Assembly (NCBI GenBank): GCA_964515335.1
Contig: CAZETS010000025.1
Coordinates: 1-64,000 of the forward strand
Reading direction: 5' to 3'
Source of the DNA: TMED88 sp964515335
GTDB lineage: Bacteria > Myxococcota_A > UBA9160 > UBA4427
DNA length: 64,000 bases
In this document: piece by piece, positions 17,227 through 26,163 of the stretch
Layout: each line of letters opens with the position of its first letter
Numbering within the stretch: position 1 is the stretch's first letter
Notes under the pieces: generated by a model
Databases searched by the model: none
Told to the model about the DNA's origin: nothing
What the model saw: the letters and a program-made list of their open reading frames with translations, nothing else
Position numbers and translations under genes: made by a program

Positions 17227-18447
17227 TCATCCAACGAGAGAAGGATCGCGCCCGAGGTCCTTGGCGATGTTCTTGTGGTGGGCCTCGAGGGTGCCGCCTC
17301 CGATCTCGAGCAGCTTGGCGTCGCGCCACAGCCGCTGGACGACGTTCTCGCCCATGTAGCCCGCCCCCCCGAGCACCTGGATGGCCGCGTCGGCGGCCCG
17401 CTTGGCGACCTGCGAGGTGAAGAGCTTCGTCGCGTCGGCCTCGATGCGCTGACCCGCCCGGCTGAACGACAGCCGTCGAGCCGTGTCGTACACGAAGGCC
17501 CGCGCCGCCGAGTACTCGGCGAAGGTCTCGGCGACGTAGCGCTGCACCTGGCCGTAATCGCGAATCGGGCGGCCGAAGCTCTTTCGCTCGTTCGCGTAGT
17601 CGACCATCACGCGAAGCGCCCGCCGGGCGATACCGAGGCCCTGACCGGCCAACGTGATCCGCTCCATCTCGAGGTTCCGCATCATGTGCAGGGTGCCCTG
17701 GCCGATCTCGCCCAGGACGTTGGCGGCCGGCACCTCGACGCCGTCGAAGACCAGCTCGGCGGTGAACGACGCCCTCATCCCGAGCTTGTCGACCCACTTC
17801 TGGCCGAGCCGGAAGCCCTCCATGCCCTTCTCGACGATGAAGGCGGACAGCGCGCCGTCCTCGCCCTTCGCGTACACGATGAAGACGTCACCGAGGGTCT
17901 CGTCGTCGATGCCGCCGTTGGTGATGAACGTCTTCACGCCGTCGAGCACCCACGCGTCACCCCGCTGCACGGCACGCGTCCGCATGCCGAGCACGTCGGT
18001 GCCGGCATCGGGCTCGGTCATGCACATGCCCCCGATCCACTCTCCGCTCGCCGTACGCGGAAGGAGCCGATCGCGCTGCTCGTCGTTGCCGTTGACCGAG
18101 AGGTTGTGGCAGAAGAGAACCGAGTGGGCGAGCACGGCGAGCGCGAAGCCGGGGTCCGAACTCGACAGCTCCTCACTGAGCATCACGGCGGCCGTCGCGT
18201 CCAGCCCGGCGCCGCCGAAGCGCTCGGGCACCGTGAGCCCGAGCAGGCCGAGATCGCCGGCGCGGCGGAAGAGCGCCAGGTTGAAGCGCTCGCTGCGATC
18301 GTGGTCCGCCGCCTGGGGCTCGACCTCGCGCAGGACGAACTGGCGCAACGTGTCGGCCAGCATCGCGTGGTCTTCCGTCGGCACGCGCAGGTCCAGCTCG
18401 GCGGACGATGCACCCGCCCCGTTCGGCACCTCGACGGCTTCGGCCAT
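17227..18447 (-). CDS. Acyl-CoA dehydrogenase
   Basis: A 406-residue FAD flavoprotein with the three acyl-CoA dehydrogenase domains. CMTEPDAGTD is the flavin/substrate signature in the beta domain, followed by DGVKTFITNGG, ERKSFGRPIRDYGQVQ in the C-terminal helical domain, and IQVLGGAGYMGENVVQRLWRD-type FAD contacts near the end; EIGGGTLEAHHKNIAKDLG replaces the common YEGT-E form. It introduces a 2,3-double bond in acyl-CoA and hands electrons to ETF, which is encoded at 49-50.8 kb. The start at 18447 is chosen for the strong GGAGGAAGG just before it. Confidence 0.93.
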   Translation of the reverse strand: MAEAVEVPNGAGASSAELDLRVPTEDHAMLADTLRQFVLREVEPQAADHDRSERFNLALFRRAGDLGLLGLTVPERFGGAGLDATAAVMLSEELSSSDPGFALAVLAHSVLFCHNLSVNGNDEQRDRLLPRTASGEWIGGMCMTEPDAGTDVLGMRTRAVQRGDAWVLDGVKTFITNGGIDDETLGDVFIVYAKGEDGALSAFIVEKGMEGFRLGQKWVDKLGMRASFTAELVFDGVEVPAANVLGEIGQGTLHMMRNLEMERITLAGQGLGIARRALRVMVDYANERKSFGRPIRDYGQVQRYVAETFAEYSAARAFVYDTARRLSFSRAGQRIEADATKLFTSQVAKRAADAAIQVLGGAGYMGENVVQRLWRDAKLLEIGGGTLEAHHKNIAKDLGRDPSLVG

Positions 18448-18499
18448 CCCTTCCTCCGGCCGCAAGCTCCGAGCCGCGGCGAGGCGGGAGGTTACCACC

Positions 18500-19183
18500 T
18501 CAGGGGGCGGATTGCGGATCGCGGGCCGGGACCTCGCCGAGCAGGATGCCGCTCACGTACTCGCCGATCGCACCCCTCTCCTGCGGCGCCAGGCTGCTGA
18601 ACACCACACCGATGTTCGGCAGCAGCTGGTAGGCGGCCTCGGCCCTCAGCGACAGGGTGCCGCTGCCCGGGAGGTCGAGCGACATGTCGAAGCAGGCGCC
18701 GAGCGGCGGCGGCGCGTCGCAGCGAAGCAGGCCACCGTTCTCCGAGATCGAGAGCAGCGAGCCGTCGAAGCGATCGCCGCGGCGAGCGCAGCGGACCGCG
18801 ATGTCGGTGTCGATGCGCGGCGTCGTCCGGGGCGTGTCCTCGAAGACCTGCTGGACCAGACGGTAGACGTCGTGCAGTCCGGCCGGCCGGCGCACGGCGC
18901 CAACCACGCCGGGCTCGCCGGACGCCACGCCGTGGCGGCCGGTGAGCACGATCCTCGGCAGCCCGGCGAAGCGTTCGAGCGCCCCGCTGGCCGTCAGCTC
19001 CCGCTGCCGGGACTCGTCGACGATCAGCAGCTCGGGATCCCCGGGCGTCTGGTCGTCGTCCCATGCACCGACGTCGAGGATCCGGTAGCCGAGGCGACCG
19101 AGGATGGCGATCGCCTTGTCGACGAACGCTCGGGGGTGCGCGTGCGAGGCCAGCACGCGCTGCGCGAGAGGTTGTAGGCCCAT
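18500..19183 (-). CDS. PilZ-domain protein with degenerate receiver-like N-terminus
   Basis: A 227-residue protein. Residues about 15-115 resemble a response-regulator receiver fold (PELLIVDESRQ, then PRIVLTGRHG) but without the usual acidic pair and Lys. Residues about 118-215 form a PilZ domain (RRGDRFDGSLLSISENGGLL, then PPLGACFDMSLDLPG), which usually binds cyclic di-GMP; the N-terminal RxxxR is only loosely matched by RCARRGDR. It is divergent from a PAS-domain gene (93 bases) and 52 bases ahead of the acyl-CoA dehydrogenase on the same strand. A role in second-messenger control is inferred. Confidence 0.75.
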   Translation of the reverse strand: MGLQPLAQRVLASHAHPRAFVDKAIAILGRLGYRILDVGAWDDDQTPGDPELLIVDESRQRELTASGALERFAGLPRIVLTGRHGVASGEPGVVGAVRRPAGLHDVYRLVQQVFEDTPRTTPRIDTDIAVRCARRGDRFDGSLLSISENGGLLRCDAPPPLGACFDMSLDLPGSGTLSLRAEAAYQLLPNIGVVFSSLAPQERGAIGEYVSGILLGEVPARDPQSAP

Positions 19184-19276
19184 ACCCCCAGTAACATCGG
19201 CTCCGCTTCGGCGACGGTTGAGTGCTCGTCGCGATCGAAAGGCCCCCGATGCTGCGATGCCGCTACAATCGTCCGA

Positions 19277-20008
19277 ATGGGGGCGAATCGCGACCTCGCG
19301 ACGTGGTTGATGGGCCATCGCCAGCAGATCGAGCAGGCCCTCCAGGCTCGGCTCGGGCCTGCCGCCCCCCGGGCCTCCGGTCCCGAGGCCGAGACGCTCC
19401 GGCGCTTCCGCACCTTTGCGACCACCGTGCTGATGCGTGGCGCCGCCGCTGCGCCCGCCCTCGACGGGCTGCGCCCGAACGAGCGACGCGTCATGGCGCT
19501 GCTCGACGCCTGGGTGGAGATCGCCTCCGAGATGGCGGGCGGCGACGGACCGGAGCTGCGCGCGGCGCTGTCCGAGCCGTTGCAGCAGTTCCGGCTCGCA
19601 ATCCGCAACACGCGCTCGGGCCGGCGCAGCAAGGGGACCCCGCGCGTGAGCCGCCGGGCGGTCACCGCGGCGATCGACCGGGTGGCCGACGCCTTCCTGG
19701 CGATCGACGTCCACGAGGGCACGATCGTCGACGCGAACCCCGCGGCCGGGGCCCTGCTCGGCGTCGACCGCGACACCCTGCTCGGCATCGAGCTCGGCTC
19801 GTTCGTGCCCGCCGTCGGCCAGCCGGCCTGGTGGACGACGCTGGACGCCATCGCCGAGGACAGCGACAGCCAGCGCTTCCGGGCGGCGCTCCAGGACGCG
19901 AGCGGCGCCGAGCTCGAGCTGGAGGCGAGCGCGACGCGATTCAGCTCACGCGGGCGGACCCTCGCGCTCACCCTGCTGCGCCCGCCCGCCTTGGTGGCTC
20001 GCGCGTAG
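19277..20008 (+). CDS. PAS-domain sensory protein
   Basis: A 243-residue soluble protein. The N-terminal half is an uncharacterised helical, Ala/Arg-rich region. Residues about 132-240 form a PAS domain: DRVADAFLAIDVHEGTIVDA, NPAAGALLGVDRDTLLG, then RFRAALQDASGAELELEASA. No kinase, cyclase or HTH follows, so it must act through a partner. The divergent PilZ/pseudo-receiver gene is the obvious candidate, which would place both in one signalling unit (inference). ATG start; no strong ribosome site is visible. Confidence 0.75.
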   Translation: MGANRDLATWLMGHRQQIEQALQARLGPAAPRASGPEAETLRRFRTFATTVLMRGAAAAPALDGLRPNERRVMALLDAWVEIASEMAGGDGPELRAALSEPLQQFRLAIRNTRSGRRSKGTPRVSRRAVTAAIDRVADAFLAIDVHEGTIVDANPAAGALLGVDRDTLLGIELGSFVPAVGQPAWWTTLDAIAEDSDSQRFRAALQDASGAELELEASATRFSSRGRTLALTLLRPPALVARA

Positions 20009-20082
20009 CTCCGCCCGGCTCCCGGCCCCGCAGAGCCCGCACGGGTGCGCTAAAGATCGTCCCGCAGACATCCCGGAGGTGA

Positions 20083-20769
20083 GTGGTAGTGACGGGCCCC
20101 ATCAGAGCGTTCCTCTTCTCGGCCGCCAGCCTGCTGATCGGGTTGGGCCTCGCCGCGCCGTCGGCCGCGCAGGTCCGCGGCTATGCGACGGCGTCGGTCG
20201 GCATGCTGATGCCGACCACCACCGACTACATCAAGACGGGCATCGATCCCATCACCTCGGAGGCGACCAACGAGCTGTTGTCCGCGACCGGCGCGACCGG
20301 AACCGGGTACACGTTCGGCGGCGGCATCGGGGTCGACCTGGGCCGCGTGCGGCCCGAGTTCCGCGTCGACTACCACAAGGCTCCGTTCGAGAGCGCCTGG
20401 CCGGTACCGGGTGTCAGCGCGCAGGTGCCGCCGAGCGGCCTGCCGGTCCTCACGATGATGGGCGAGCTGCACTTCGACATCCCGCTGGTGAATGACTGGC
20501 TCGAGGTGCACGGAGGCGCCGGCCTCGGCGCCGCGCAGCTGCGCACCGACATCGCCCCCGACTGGGACATGGCGTGGTCGGGCTCCGCCGGCTTCTACAT
20601 GCCGCGCTTCGACCCCTTCGGCATCGACCTCACCTACCGCTACACGGGCCTCGCCGAAGGCTTCGTCCGCAACCCGCACCCGAAATACGAGGCCACGCGC
20701 TGGCACGCCCACGAGATCTCGCTGAGCCTGCGCTTCTTCTGGGGGCCGAACCCCGAAGAAGACGAGTAG
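20083..20769 (+). CDS. Outer-membrane beta-barrel protein
   Basis: A 228-residue exported protein with a signal peptide ending at PSAAQ (about residue 30). It then shows alternating strands such as GYTFGGGIGVDLGRVRPEFRVDYH, seen as positions about 75-98, and a C-terminal LSLRFFWG. This pattern matches small 8-strand OmpA/OmpW-like barrels of the outer membrane. GGAGG at 20075-20079 serves the annotated GTG with short spacing; an in-frame GTG at 20089 has better spacing, and the signal peptide is kept either way. The function is unknown. It is convergent with pntB. Confidence 0.72.
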   Translation: MVVTGPIRAFLFSAASLLIGLGLAAPSAAQVRGYATASVGMLMPTTTDYIKTGIDPITSEATNELLSATGATGTGYTFGGGIGVDLGRVRPEFRVDYHKAPFESAWPVPGVSAQVPPSGLPVLTMMGELHFDIPLVNDWLEVHGGAGLGAAQLRTDIAPDWDMAWSGSAGFYMPRFDPFGIDLTYRYTGLAEGFVRNPHPKYEATRWHAHEISLSLRFFWGPNPEEDE

Positions 20770-20771
20770 TC

Positions 20772-20794
20772 GGCCGCCGCGCGAGGCGGCGGCC
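20772..20794. terminator. 9-bp GC hairpin between convergent genes
   Basis: GGCCGCCGC at 20772-20780 pairs exactly with 20786-20794 around GCGAG. It lies between the stops of the beta-barrel gene and pntB. No T-tract follows on either strand, so termination would rely on stem strength or Rho. Confidence 0.5.
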
Positions 20795-20821
20795 CGTGGC
20801 TCCACGCGTGCCGGGGCGCGA

Positions 20822-22210
20822 TCAGTAGTTCTTGATCGCGTCGTTCAGCTCGATGACGGTCTTCTTGGCGTCGCCGAAGATCATCATCGTGTTGTCCTTG
20901 AAGAAGAGCGGGTTCTGGATGCCCGCGAAGCCCGGGTTCATACTGCGCTTGATGACGAAGACGTGGGTCGCCTTGTCGACCTCGAGCACCGGCATGCCGT
21001 AGATCGGGCTGCTCTCGTCCTCGCGCGCGGCCGGGTTGACGACGTCGTTCGCGCCGAGCACGAGCACGACGTCGGTCTCGGGAAACTGCGGATTGATGTC
21101 GTCCATCTCGACGAGCCGCTCGTAGGGCACGTCGGCCTCGGCGAGCAGCACGTTCATGTGACCCGGCATCCGGCCGGCCACCGGGTGGATGGCGAAGTTC
21201 ACCTCGACGCCGGCCTCGTCGAGCGTGTCGCTGAGCTCGCGTACGGCGTGCTGGGCCTGGGCAACCGCCATGCCGTAGCCCGGCACCACCACGACCGAGC
21301 GCGCATTCGAGAAGATCACCGCCGCGTCGATCGGCGTGTAGGCGGTGACGCTGCCCTGGTCTTCCGCCGAGCCGGCGGCCTGCTCGGTCTGGGCCCCGAA
21401 GGCCCCGAAGAGCACGTTGCCGAGCGAGCGGTTCATCGCGTCGCACATGATCTTCGTGAGGATCAGGCCCGAGGCGCCGACCAGCGAGCCGCTGATCACC
21501 AGGGCGCTGTTGTCGAGCACGAAGCCGGTCGCGCACGCGGCCAGGCCCGAGTACGAGTTCAGCAGGGCGATCACGACGGGCATGTCCGCGCCGCCGATCG
21601 GGATGACGAGCAACACGCCGAGCAGCAGCGCGACGCCCACCACCGCGCCGAGCAGCGTGAGGTCGAGCGGGCTCATCGCGAGCATCACGCAGAGCACCAC
21701 TGCACCGATCGCAATGAGCGCGTTGATGTACTGCTGGCCGGGATACTGGATCGGGGAGCCGGTCATCAGCTCCTGGAGCTTCGCGAAGGCGATCAGGCTG
21801 CCGGTCAGCGTGACCGAGCCGATCAACACCGAGAGTACGATCGCGGTCGGCACGATGCCGGCGGGCTCGACGCCCGCGGAGATGTTGCCGAAGACCTCGC
21901 CGCTGGCGACCAGCGTCGAGGCCGCGCCGCCGAAGCCGTTGAGCAGCGCCACCATCTGGGGCATCGCGGTCATCGCGACCCGTACGGCGGCGATCGCGCC
22001 GATCACGCTCCCGACGGCGACACCGGCGAACACGATCGTGTAGTCGACGACCTGCTGGTAGAGCAGCGTGGCGATGATCGCGACGAGCATGCCCACCGCG
22101 GCCATCGCGTTGCCGAGCGACGCGGTCTTGGGCGATGAGAGGTTCCGCAGGCCGAGGATGAAGAGGACCGCGGCGACCAGGTAGGAGAACTGGATCAATG
22201 TGGTGGTCAT
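20822..22210 (-). CDS. pntB: NAD(P) transhydrogenase subunit beta
   Basis: A 462-residue subunit of the proton-translocating transhydrogenase, which makes NADPH from NADH using the proton gradient. About nine hydrophobic segments fill residues 1-265. The NADP-binding domain III then shows VVVPGYGMAVAQAQHAV, HPVAGRMPGHMNVLLAEADV and VLGANDVVNPAA, all typical. The ATG is chosen because it starts directly at the membrane domain and overlaps the pntAB stop by one base (TGATG). It is the last gene of the three-gene operon. Confidence 0.96.
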   Translation of the reverse strand: MTTTLIQFSYLVAAVLFILGLRNLSSPKTASLGNAMAAVGMLVAIIATLLYQQVVDYTIVFAGVAVGSVIGAIAAVRVAMTAMPQMVALLNGFGGAASTLVASGEVFGNISAGVEPAGIVPTAIVLSVLIGSVTLTGSLIAFAKLQELMTGSPIQYPGQQYINALIAIGAVVLCVMLAMSPLDLTLLGAVVGVALLLGVLLVIPIGGADMPVVIALLNSYSGLAACATGFVLDNSALVISGSLVGASGLILTKIMCDAMNRSLGNVLFGAFGAQTEQAAGSAEDQGSVTAYTPIDAAVIFSNARSVVVVPGYGMAVAQAQHAVRELSDTLDEAGVEVNFAIHPVAGRMPGHMNVLLAEADVPYERLVEMDDINPQFPETDVVLVLGANDVVNPAAREDESSPIYGMPVLEVDKATHVFVIKRSMNPGFAGIQNPLFFKDNTMMIFGDAKKTVIELNDAIKNY

Positions 22211-22509
22211 CAGTCGCCCTTGCGGTCCTTCGGCTTGAACATCGCCAGCATCCGGTTCGTCACCAGAAAGCCTCCAACGACGTTGATCATGGCGAACACG
22301 ATGGCGGCGAAGCCGAGCCACTTCGCCATGGCGGAGTGCTCGGCGCCGGCCGCCAGGATGGCGCCGACGATGGTGATGCCCGAGATCGCGTTGGACCCGG
22401 ACATGAGGGGCGTGTGGAGCAGCGGCGGCACCTTCGAGATGACCTCGATACCCACGAAGAGGGCGAGCACCAGGATCGTCAACGCCGCGATGGCGGGGGC
22501 CTCGAGCAT
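22210..22509 (-). CDS. pntAB: NAD(P) transhydrogenase subunit alpha part 2
   Basis: A 99-residue membrane subunit with three hydrophobic helices: the first at about 6-24, LMSGSNAISGITIVGAI at about 35-51 and a third at about 64-86. It is the separate C-terminal membrane part of the split alpha subunit, as in Rhodospirillum-type transhydrogenases with three polypeptides. Start and stop codons overlap its neighbours by one base on both sides, so translation of the operon is tightly coupled. Confidence 0.95.
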   Translation of the reverse strand: MLEAPAIAALTILVLALFVGIEVISKVPPLLHTPLMSGSNAISGITIVGAILAAGAEHSAMAKWLGFAAIVFAMINVVGGFLVTNRMLAMFKPKDRKGD

Positions 22510-23693
22510 CAGCTCTCTCCTTGATTTCCTTCGGGCGCGGCCGCGGGCGGCGCTGCGGGAAGCGTTCCTCCGAGCCGCTCGTTCACGAGCTTGCCGTCGT
22601 GGGTCACCAGCGTCCCGGCGGTGATCTCGTCCGCGAAGTCCAGCTCGATCTCACCTTCCTCGAGCAGGTGCTCGAGGAAGGTGATCAGGTTCTTCGCGTA
22701 CATCTGGCTGGCGTGCGCCGGCACCTCGGAGGGCAGATTGGTGTGACCGATGATCGTCACGTCGTTCACCACCACGTCCTCGTCTGCCTTCGTGAGCGCG
22801 CAGTTGCCGCCCTTCTCGGCCGCGAGGTCGACGATCACCGATCCCGGCTTCATCGCCTCGACGGCCTCGGCCTCGATCAGCAGCGGCGCCCGCTGCCCCG
22901 GCACCAGCGCGGTGGTGATCACCACGTCGGACTGCGCGACATGCTTGCCGAGCTCACGGCGCTGGCGCTGGTAGAACTCCTCGGTCTGCGCCTTCGCGTA
23001 GCCGCCGGCGTCCTCGGAGTCACCGGTGTCGAGGTCGAGTTCGACGAAGCGCGCGCCGAGGCTCTGCACCTGCTCCTTCACGGCGGCGCGGGTGTCGTAG
23101 CCGTAGGTCACGGCACCGAGGCGCTTCGCGGTGCCCAGAGCCTGGAGCCCGGCGACGCCGACGCCGACCACCAGCACACGCGCCGGCTGGAGGGTGCCCG
23201 CCGCCGTCACGAGCATCGGGAAGATCCGCGGCAGCGCGATCCCGGCGAGCAGCACGGCGCGGTAGCCCGCGATCGTGCTCTGGCTCGAGAGCGCGTCCAT
23301 CGACTGGGCGCGCGTGATGCGCGGCATCAGCTCCATCCCGAAGGCGGTCACTCCCTGGCTCGCGAGCGCCTCGGTGAGATCGGTCTGGTCGAGCGGCCGC
23401 AACAGGCTGATGTAGGCGGCGCCCGAGCGCAGCTTCCCGATCTCTTCGAGGGTCGGCGCCTGCACCTTCAGCACCAGATCGGCGGCGAGCACCTCCTCTG
23501 CGCTGCTGGCGATCCGCGCACCGCTCTGCTCGTACTGCGCATCGAGGTAGCCGGCCGCGGCGCCGGCGCCCGACTCGACCACGATCTCGACGCCGAGCTT
23601 CCCGAGCGGGCCGATCGAGTCCGGAACGAGGGCCACACGTCTCTCGCCCGGCGTGACTTCCTTCGGCACACCGACAATCACTGAATGCTCCAT
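22509..23693 (-). CDS. pntAA: NAD(P) transhydrogenase subunit alpha part 1
   Basis: A 394-residue soluble NAD(H)-binding domain I. It opens with SVIVGVPKEVTPGERRVAL, the alanine-dehydrogenase/PNT signature, and carries the Rossmann segment VGVGVAGLQALGTAKRLGA. VVITTALVPGQRAPLLI and the mobile-loop region are present. The start at 23693 is chosen because the family protein begins there; no clear ribosome site precedes it, and an in-frame start 72 bases upstream would add a Pro/Arg-rich extension. First gene of the pntAA-pntAB-pntB operon. Confidence 0.95.
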   Translation of the reverse strand: MEHSVIVGVPKEVTPGERRVALVPDSIGPLGKLGVEIVVESGAGAAAGYLDAQYEQSGARIASSAEEVLAADLVLKVQAPTLEEIGKLRSGAAYISLLRPLDQTDLTEALASQGVTAFGMELMPRITRAQSMDALSSQSTIAGYRAVLLAGIALPRIFPMLVTAAGTLQPARVLVVGVGVAGLQALGTAKRLGAVTYGYDTRAAVKEQVQSLGARFVELDLDTGDSEDAGGYAKAQTEEFYQRQRRELGKHVAQSDVVITTALVPGQRAPLLIEAEAVEAMKPGSVIVDLAAEKGGNCALTKADEDVVVNDVTIIGHTNLPSEVPAHASQMYAKNLITFLEHLLEEGEIELDFADEITAGTLVTHDGKLVNERLGGTLPAAPPAAAPEGNQGES

Positions 23694-24086
23694 CGATGGG
23701 ATGAGGGGATGGGGTTCGACATGCCCGGCCCGGCGCGCTTCGAATCGCCCGGGGCGTCCCGGCACCGATCACGGAGGTCGCCGGAGGCGCGTCGCAGGGC
23801 CGGCATTCAACCTCATTCAAGCGGCGATGGAAACCCCTGTGCGCGCGTCCGAATTCGGCGCGCTCGTCCCGGATGCGAACGCAGGGATCGGCTGCAACCC
23901 CCCGATGCGTCGCGTCGCGGCCCTGGGGGGTGCTAAAACGACAGTTGCGGCATTGGAGCCCGGCTCGCCAAGCCCGACCCCGGCTCGCTCGGGGGCTCGT
24001 GAGATAGGCTCTAGCGCCCCTACCCGATCGGATGAGCGGCACGCGTGCGTTCGCGGGCAACCGATCCGCCGACCAGGAGCCAACAG
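23694..24086. other. Divergent promoter region of pntAA and the hydratase gene
   Basis: A gene-free stretch of 393 bases between divergent operons, which must hold both promoters. Visible items are a CCATCGATGG palindrome at 23690-23699 spanning the pntAA start codon, and AGGAG at 24074-24078 serving the hydratase. I could not fix a convincing -35/-10 pair on either strand. Confidence 0.45.
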
Positions 24087-25193
24087 GTGAGCGACTCCCC
24101 CCGCATCGTCCGAAAGAAGACGGGCAACTTCCTCGAAGACTTCCGCCCCGGCCAGGTCTTTCGACACAAAGGCGGAAAGACCCTCACGGAGGGGCTGTTC
24201 GCCACCTTCACCGACTTCTCGATGGCGACGAACCCGCTCTGCAAGAACGCCCGCTATGCCCGCGCCTACGGGTATCAGGGCCTCGTCTGCCCGCCCGGCC
24301 TGGTCATGCTGGTCGCCTTCAGCCAGACCGTCGAGGACATCAGCGAGAACGCCCGCGCAAACCTCGAGTACATCGACATGCGCTTCGGGGCGCCCGTCTA
24401 CGTGGGCGACACGATCGAGGTCGAGACGAAGGTGCTCGGCGTGCGCCCCTCGTCGAGCCGGCCCAACCTGGGCATCGTCCACGTGCAGTCGACGGCGCGC
24501 AAGAACATCGGGGCCGACGACGAAGCGGTCGTGATGACCTGGCAGCGGAAGGTCCAGGTCTACAAGGACGACGAGAGCATCGACGTCGAGGGCTTCGAAG
24601 TCGAGCCCGATGACGTGGCCTGCGATCTGTGGCTGCCCTCCTACCGCAAGGACGCGGACTACAAGGGACTCGCGCACCTCTCCAGCCCGGACAGCTACTT
24701 CGAGGACCTCGAGCCGGGCACCCTCATCGAGCACTCGCGCGGACGCACCGTCACCGACGAGCACATCGCGCTGACCGGCATCCTCGACAACACCAGCCAG
24801 GTGCACTGCAACCGGTTCATGATCGGTCTCGACCCGGAGCGCTACGTCGGCGGGGAGCTGATCGTCTTCGGCGGGATCCCCTTCGTGCTCTGCCTCGGCA
24901 TCTCGGGCCCCGACACGGCCGACAACGCCCTCGGCGAGACGGTCTACACGACCGGACGGCACACGGCGCCGCTCCAGGCCGGCGACACCGTCTTCGCCGC
25001 CACCGAGGTGCTCGGCAGGAGCGATCATCCCGAGCGCGAGGATCTCGGAATCGTCGAGACGCGGCTGCTCGGCCACAAGTTCGTCGCCGAGCCGGGCGCG
25101 AGCCACGACGACGCGCCCGCGGGCTGGAAGAAGGTGCGGATCTTCGAGCTCGAGCGAACGCTCGCCGTCAAGCGGCGCAGCCACTACGCATAG
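24087..25193 (+). CDS. mch: Mesaconyl-CoA hydratase-like tandem MaoC protein
   Basis: A 368-residue double hot-dog (MaoC-like) hydratase. The first domain runs from about 8 to 170 (GNFLEDFRPGQVF, VEDISENARANLEY, FGAPVYVGDTIEVETKVL) and the second from about 205 to 360 (FEDLEPGTLIEHSRGRTV, TGRHTAPLQAGDTVFA). From memory this order and wording match mesaconyl-C1-CoA hydratase (beta-methylmalyl-CoA dehydratase) of the ethylmalonyl-CoA and 3-hydroxypropionate cycles, rather than R-specific enoyl-CoA hydratase. Malyl-CoA lyase-type and ethylmalonyl-CoA mutase genes nearby support this. GTG start with AGGAG eight bases upstream. Divergent from pntAA. Confidence 0.8.
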   Translation: MSDSPRIVRKKTGNFLEDFRPGQVFRHKGGKTLTEGLFATFTDFSMATNPLCKNARYARAYGYQGLVCPPGLVMLVAFSQTVEDISENARANLEYIDMRFGAPVYVGDTIEVETKVLGVRPSSSRPNLGIVHVQSTARKNIGADDEAVVMTWQRKVQVYKDDESIDVEGFEVEPDDVACDLWLPSYRKDADYKGLAHLSSPDSYFEDLEPGTLIEHSRGRTVTDEHIALTGILDNTSQVHCNRFMIGLDPERYVGGELIVFGGIPFVLCLGISGPDTADNALGETVYTTGRHTAPLQAGDTVFAATEVLGRSDHPEREDLGIVETRLLGHKFVAEPGASHDDAPAGWKKVRIFELERTLAVKRRSHYA

Positions 25194-25211
25194 GCCGCGC
25201 AGGTCGCAGGT

Positions 25212-25253
25212 CTCAGGCCGCAGTTCTCAGGCCGAAGTCCTCAGGCCGCAGTC
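25212..25253. repeat. Three 14-bp tandem repeats
   Basis: Three adjoining copies of CTCAGGCCGCAGTT, with one or two changes per copy, lie just after the hydratase gene in the gap before the convergent CheX-like gene. A degenerate fourth unit may follow. No function is evident. Confidence 0.7.
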
Positions 25254-25320
25254 TCGTCGGCCTGGCGGGACCGCAGATCCCGGCCGGGCGCAGCCGCCCC
25301 GCTCGAGGCGCGCTCTCGAT

Positions 25321-26163
25321 TCAGAACTGCGACAACAGGAGCGCCGCGCGGCCGTGGCTGGTGGCCAGGTCGAAGATCCACCCGTCGGTGAGCTCGGCGT
25401 CGTAGTCCGGCGCGCCGAGCCTGGTTTCGACGCCGTCACGACCCAGCGCGCTCATCGCGTTGCCGCAGATCATGCTCAGGAACTCGCCCACGCCGTCGGC
25501 CACCCACGCGTCGGCGAGTGCGGACTCGGCGAGGCCCGCCGTCGCGGCGGCGACGCGGCGACAGAACTCGTCGTCGCCGATCAGCGTGATCTCGAGGTTG
25601 GGTCGGCCGTGCAACGACAACGAGATGCGGTGGCGGAAGGACGGCGACTCGGCCAGCACCTGGGGCGCGCCGACCTTGACCGTGACATCGGCGATGCGAC
25701 GGGCGAACTTCGGCAGCAGGTCGAGCACGTACGGAACGATGCGGTTGCTGGCCAGCGAATCGGGCAGCTGCTGCAGTGCGCCCACCGTGTAGACGTCCTG
25801 ATCAGCCTTGTAGGCGTCGAGGAGGGGGGCGAGCCGATCCTCGCTGAGGTGACCGAGTCGAACGAGCGCCTCGCCGGTCATCAGCCTCGAGGTCCGCTGC
25901 TCGCGCAGACACTCGACGAGATCCGCGTGCTCCATCAGCTTCATCTCGACGGCGAGATCGCCCCACTGCCGATCCTGCTCGCGTTGGGCACGGTTGACCC
26001 GCTCGGCGGCGGCCCGGTCGAGAAATCCGCGGTCCACCGCGAGCTGACCGACGCTCTTGTTGGACCGTTCGAGCGCGTCGACGGCCTCGCGAAGGTGGAG
26101 CGCGTCGACCTCGCCCTGCTCGATCAGGAACTGACCGAAGAACTTGACCGCCACGACCGTCAA
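25321..26163 (-). CDS. CheX-like protein with N-terminal MshEN-like region
   Basis: A 280-residue protein. The N-terminal part (about 7-110) has two repeats of the form FGQFLIEQGEVDALHLREAV and QLAVDRGFLDRAAAERVN, resembling the MshEN/type II secretion E N-terminal fold that can bind cyclic di-GMP. The C-terminal part (about 140-280) resembles CheX/CheC phosphatases, with VGEFLSMICGNAMSALG as the equivalent of the E-x2-N helix. It probably dephosphorylates or senses the CheY-like protein encoded just upstream. The TTG start overlaps the stop of that gene (TTGA); an in-frame GTG nine bases on is an alternative. Confidence 0.72.
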   Translation of the reverse strand: MTVVAVKFFGQFLIEQGEVDALHLREAVDALERSNKSVGQLAVDRGFLDRAAAERVNRAQREQDRQWGDLAVEMKLMEHADLVECLREQRTSRLMTGEALVRLGHLSEDRLAPLLDAYKADQDVYTVGALQQLPDSLASNRIVPYVLDLLPKFARRIADVTVKVGAPQVLAESPSFRHRISLSLHGRPNLEITLIGDDEFCRRVAAATAGLAESALADAWVADGVGEFLSMICGNAMSALGRDGVETRLGAPDYDAELTDGWIFDLATSHGRAALLLSQF

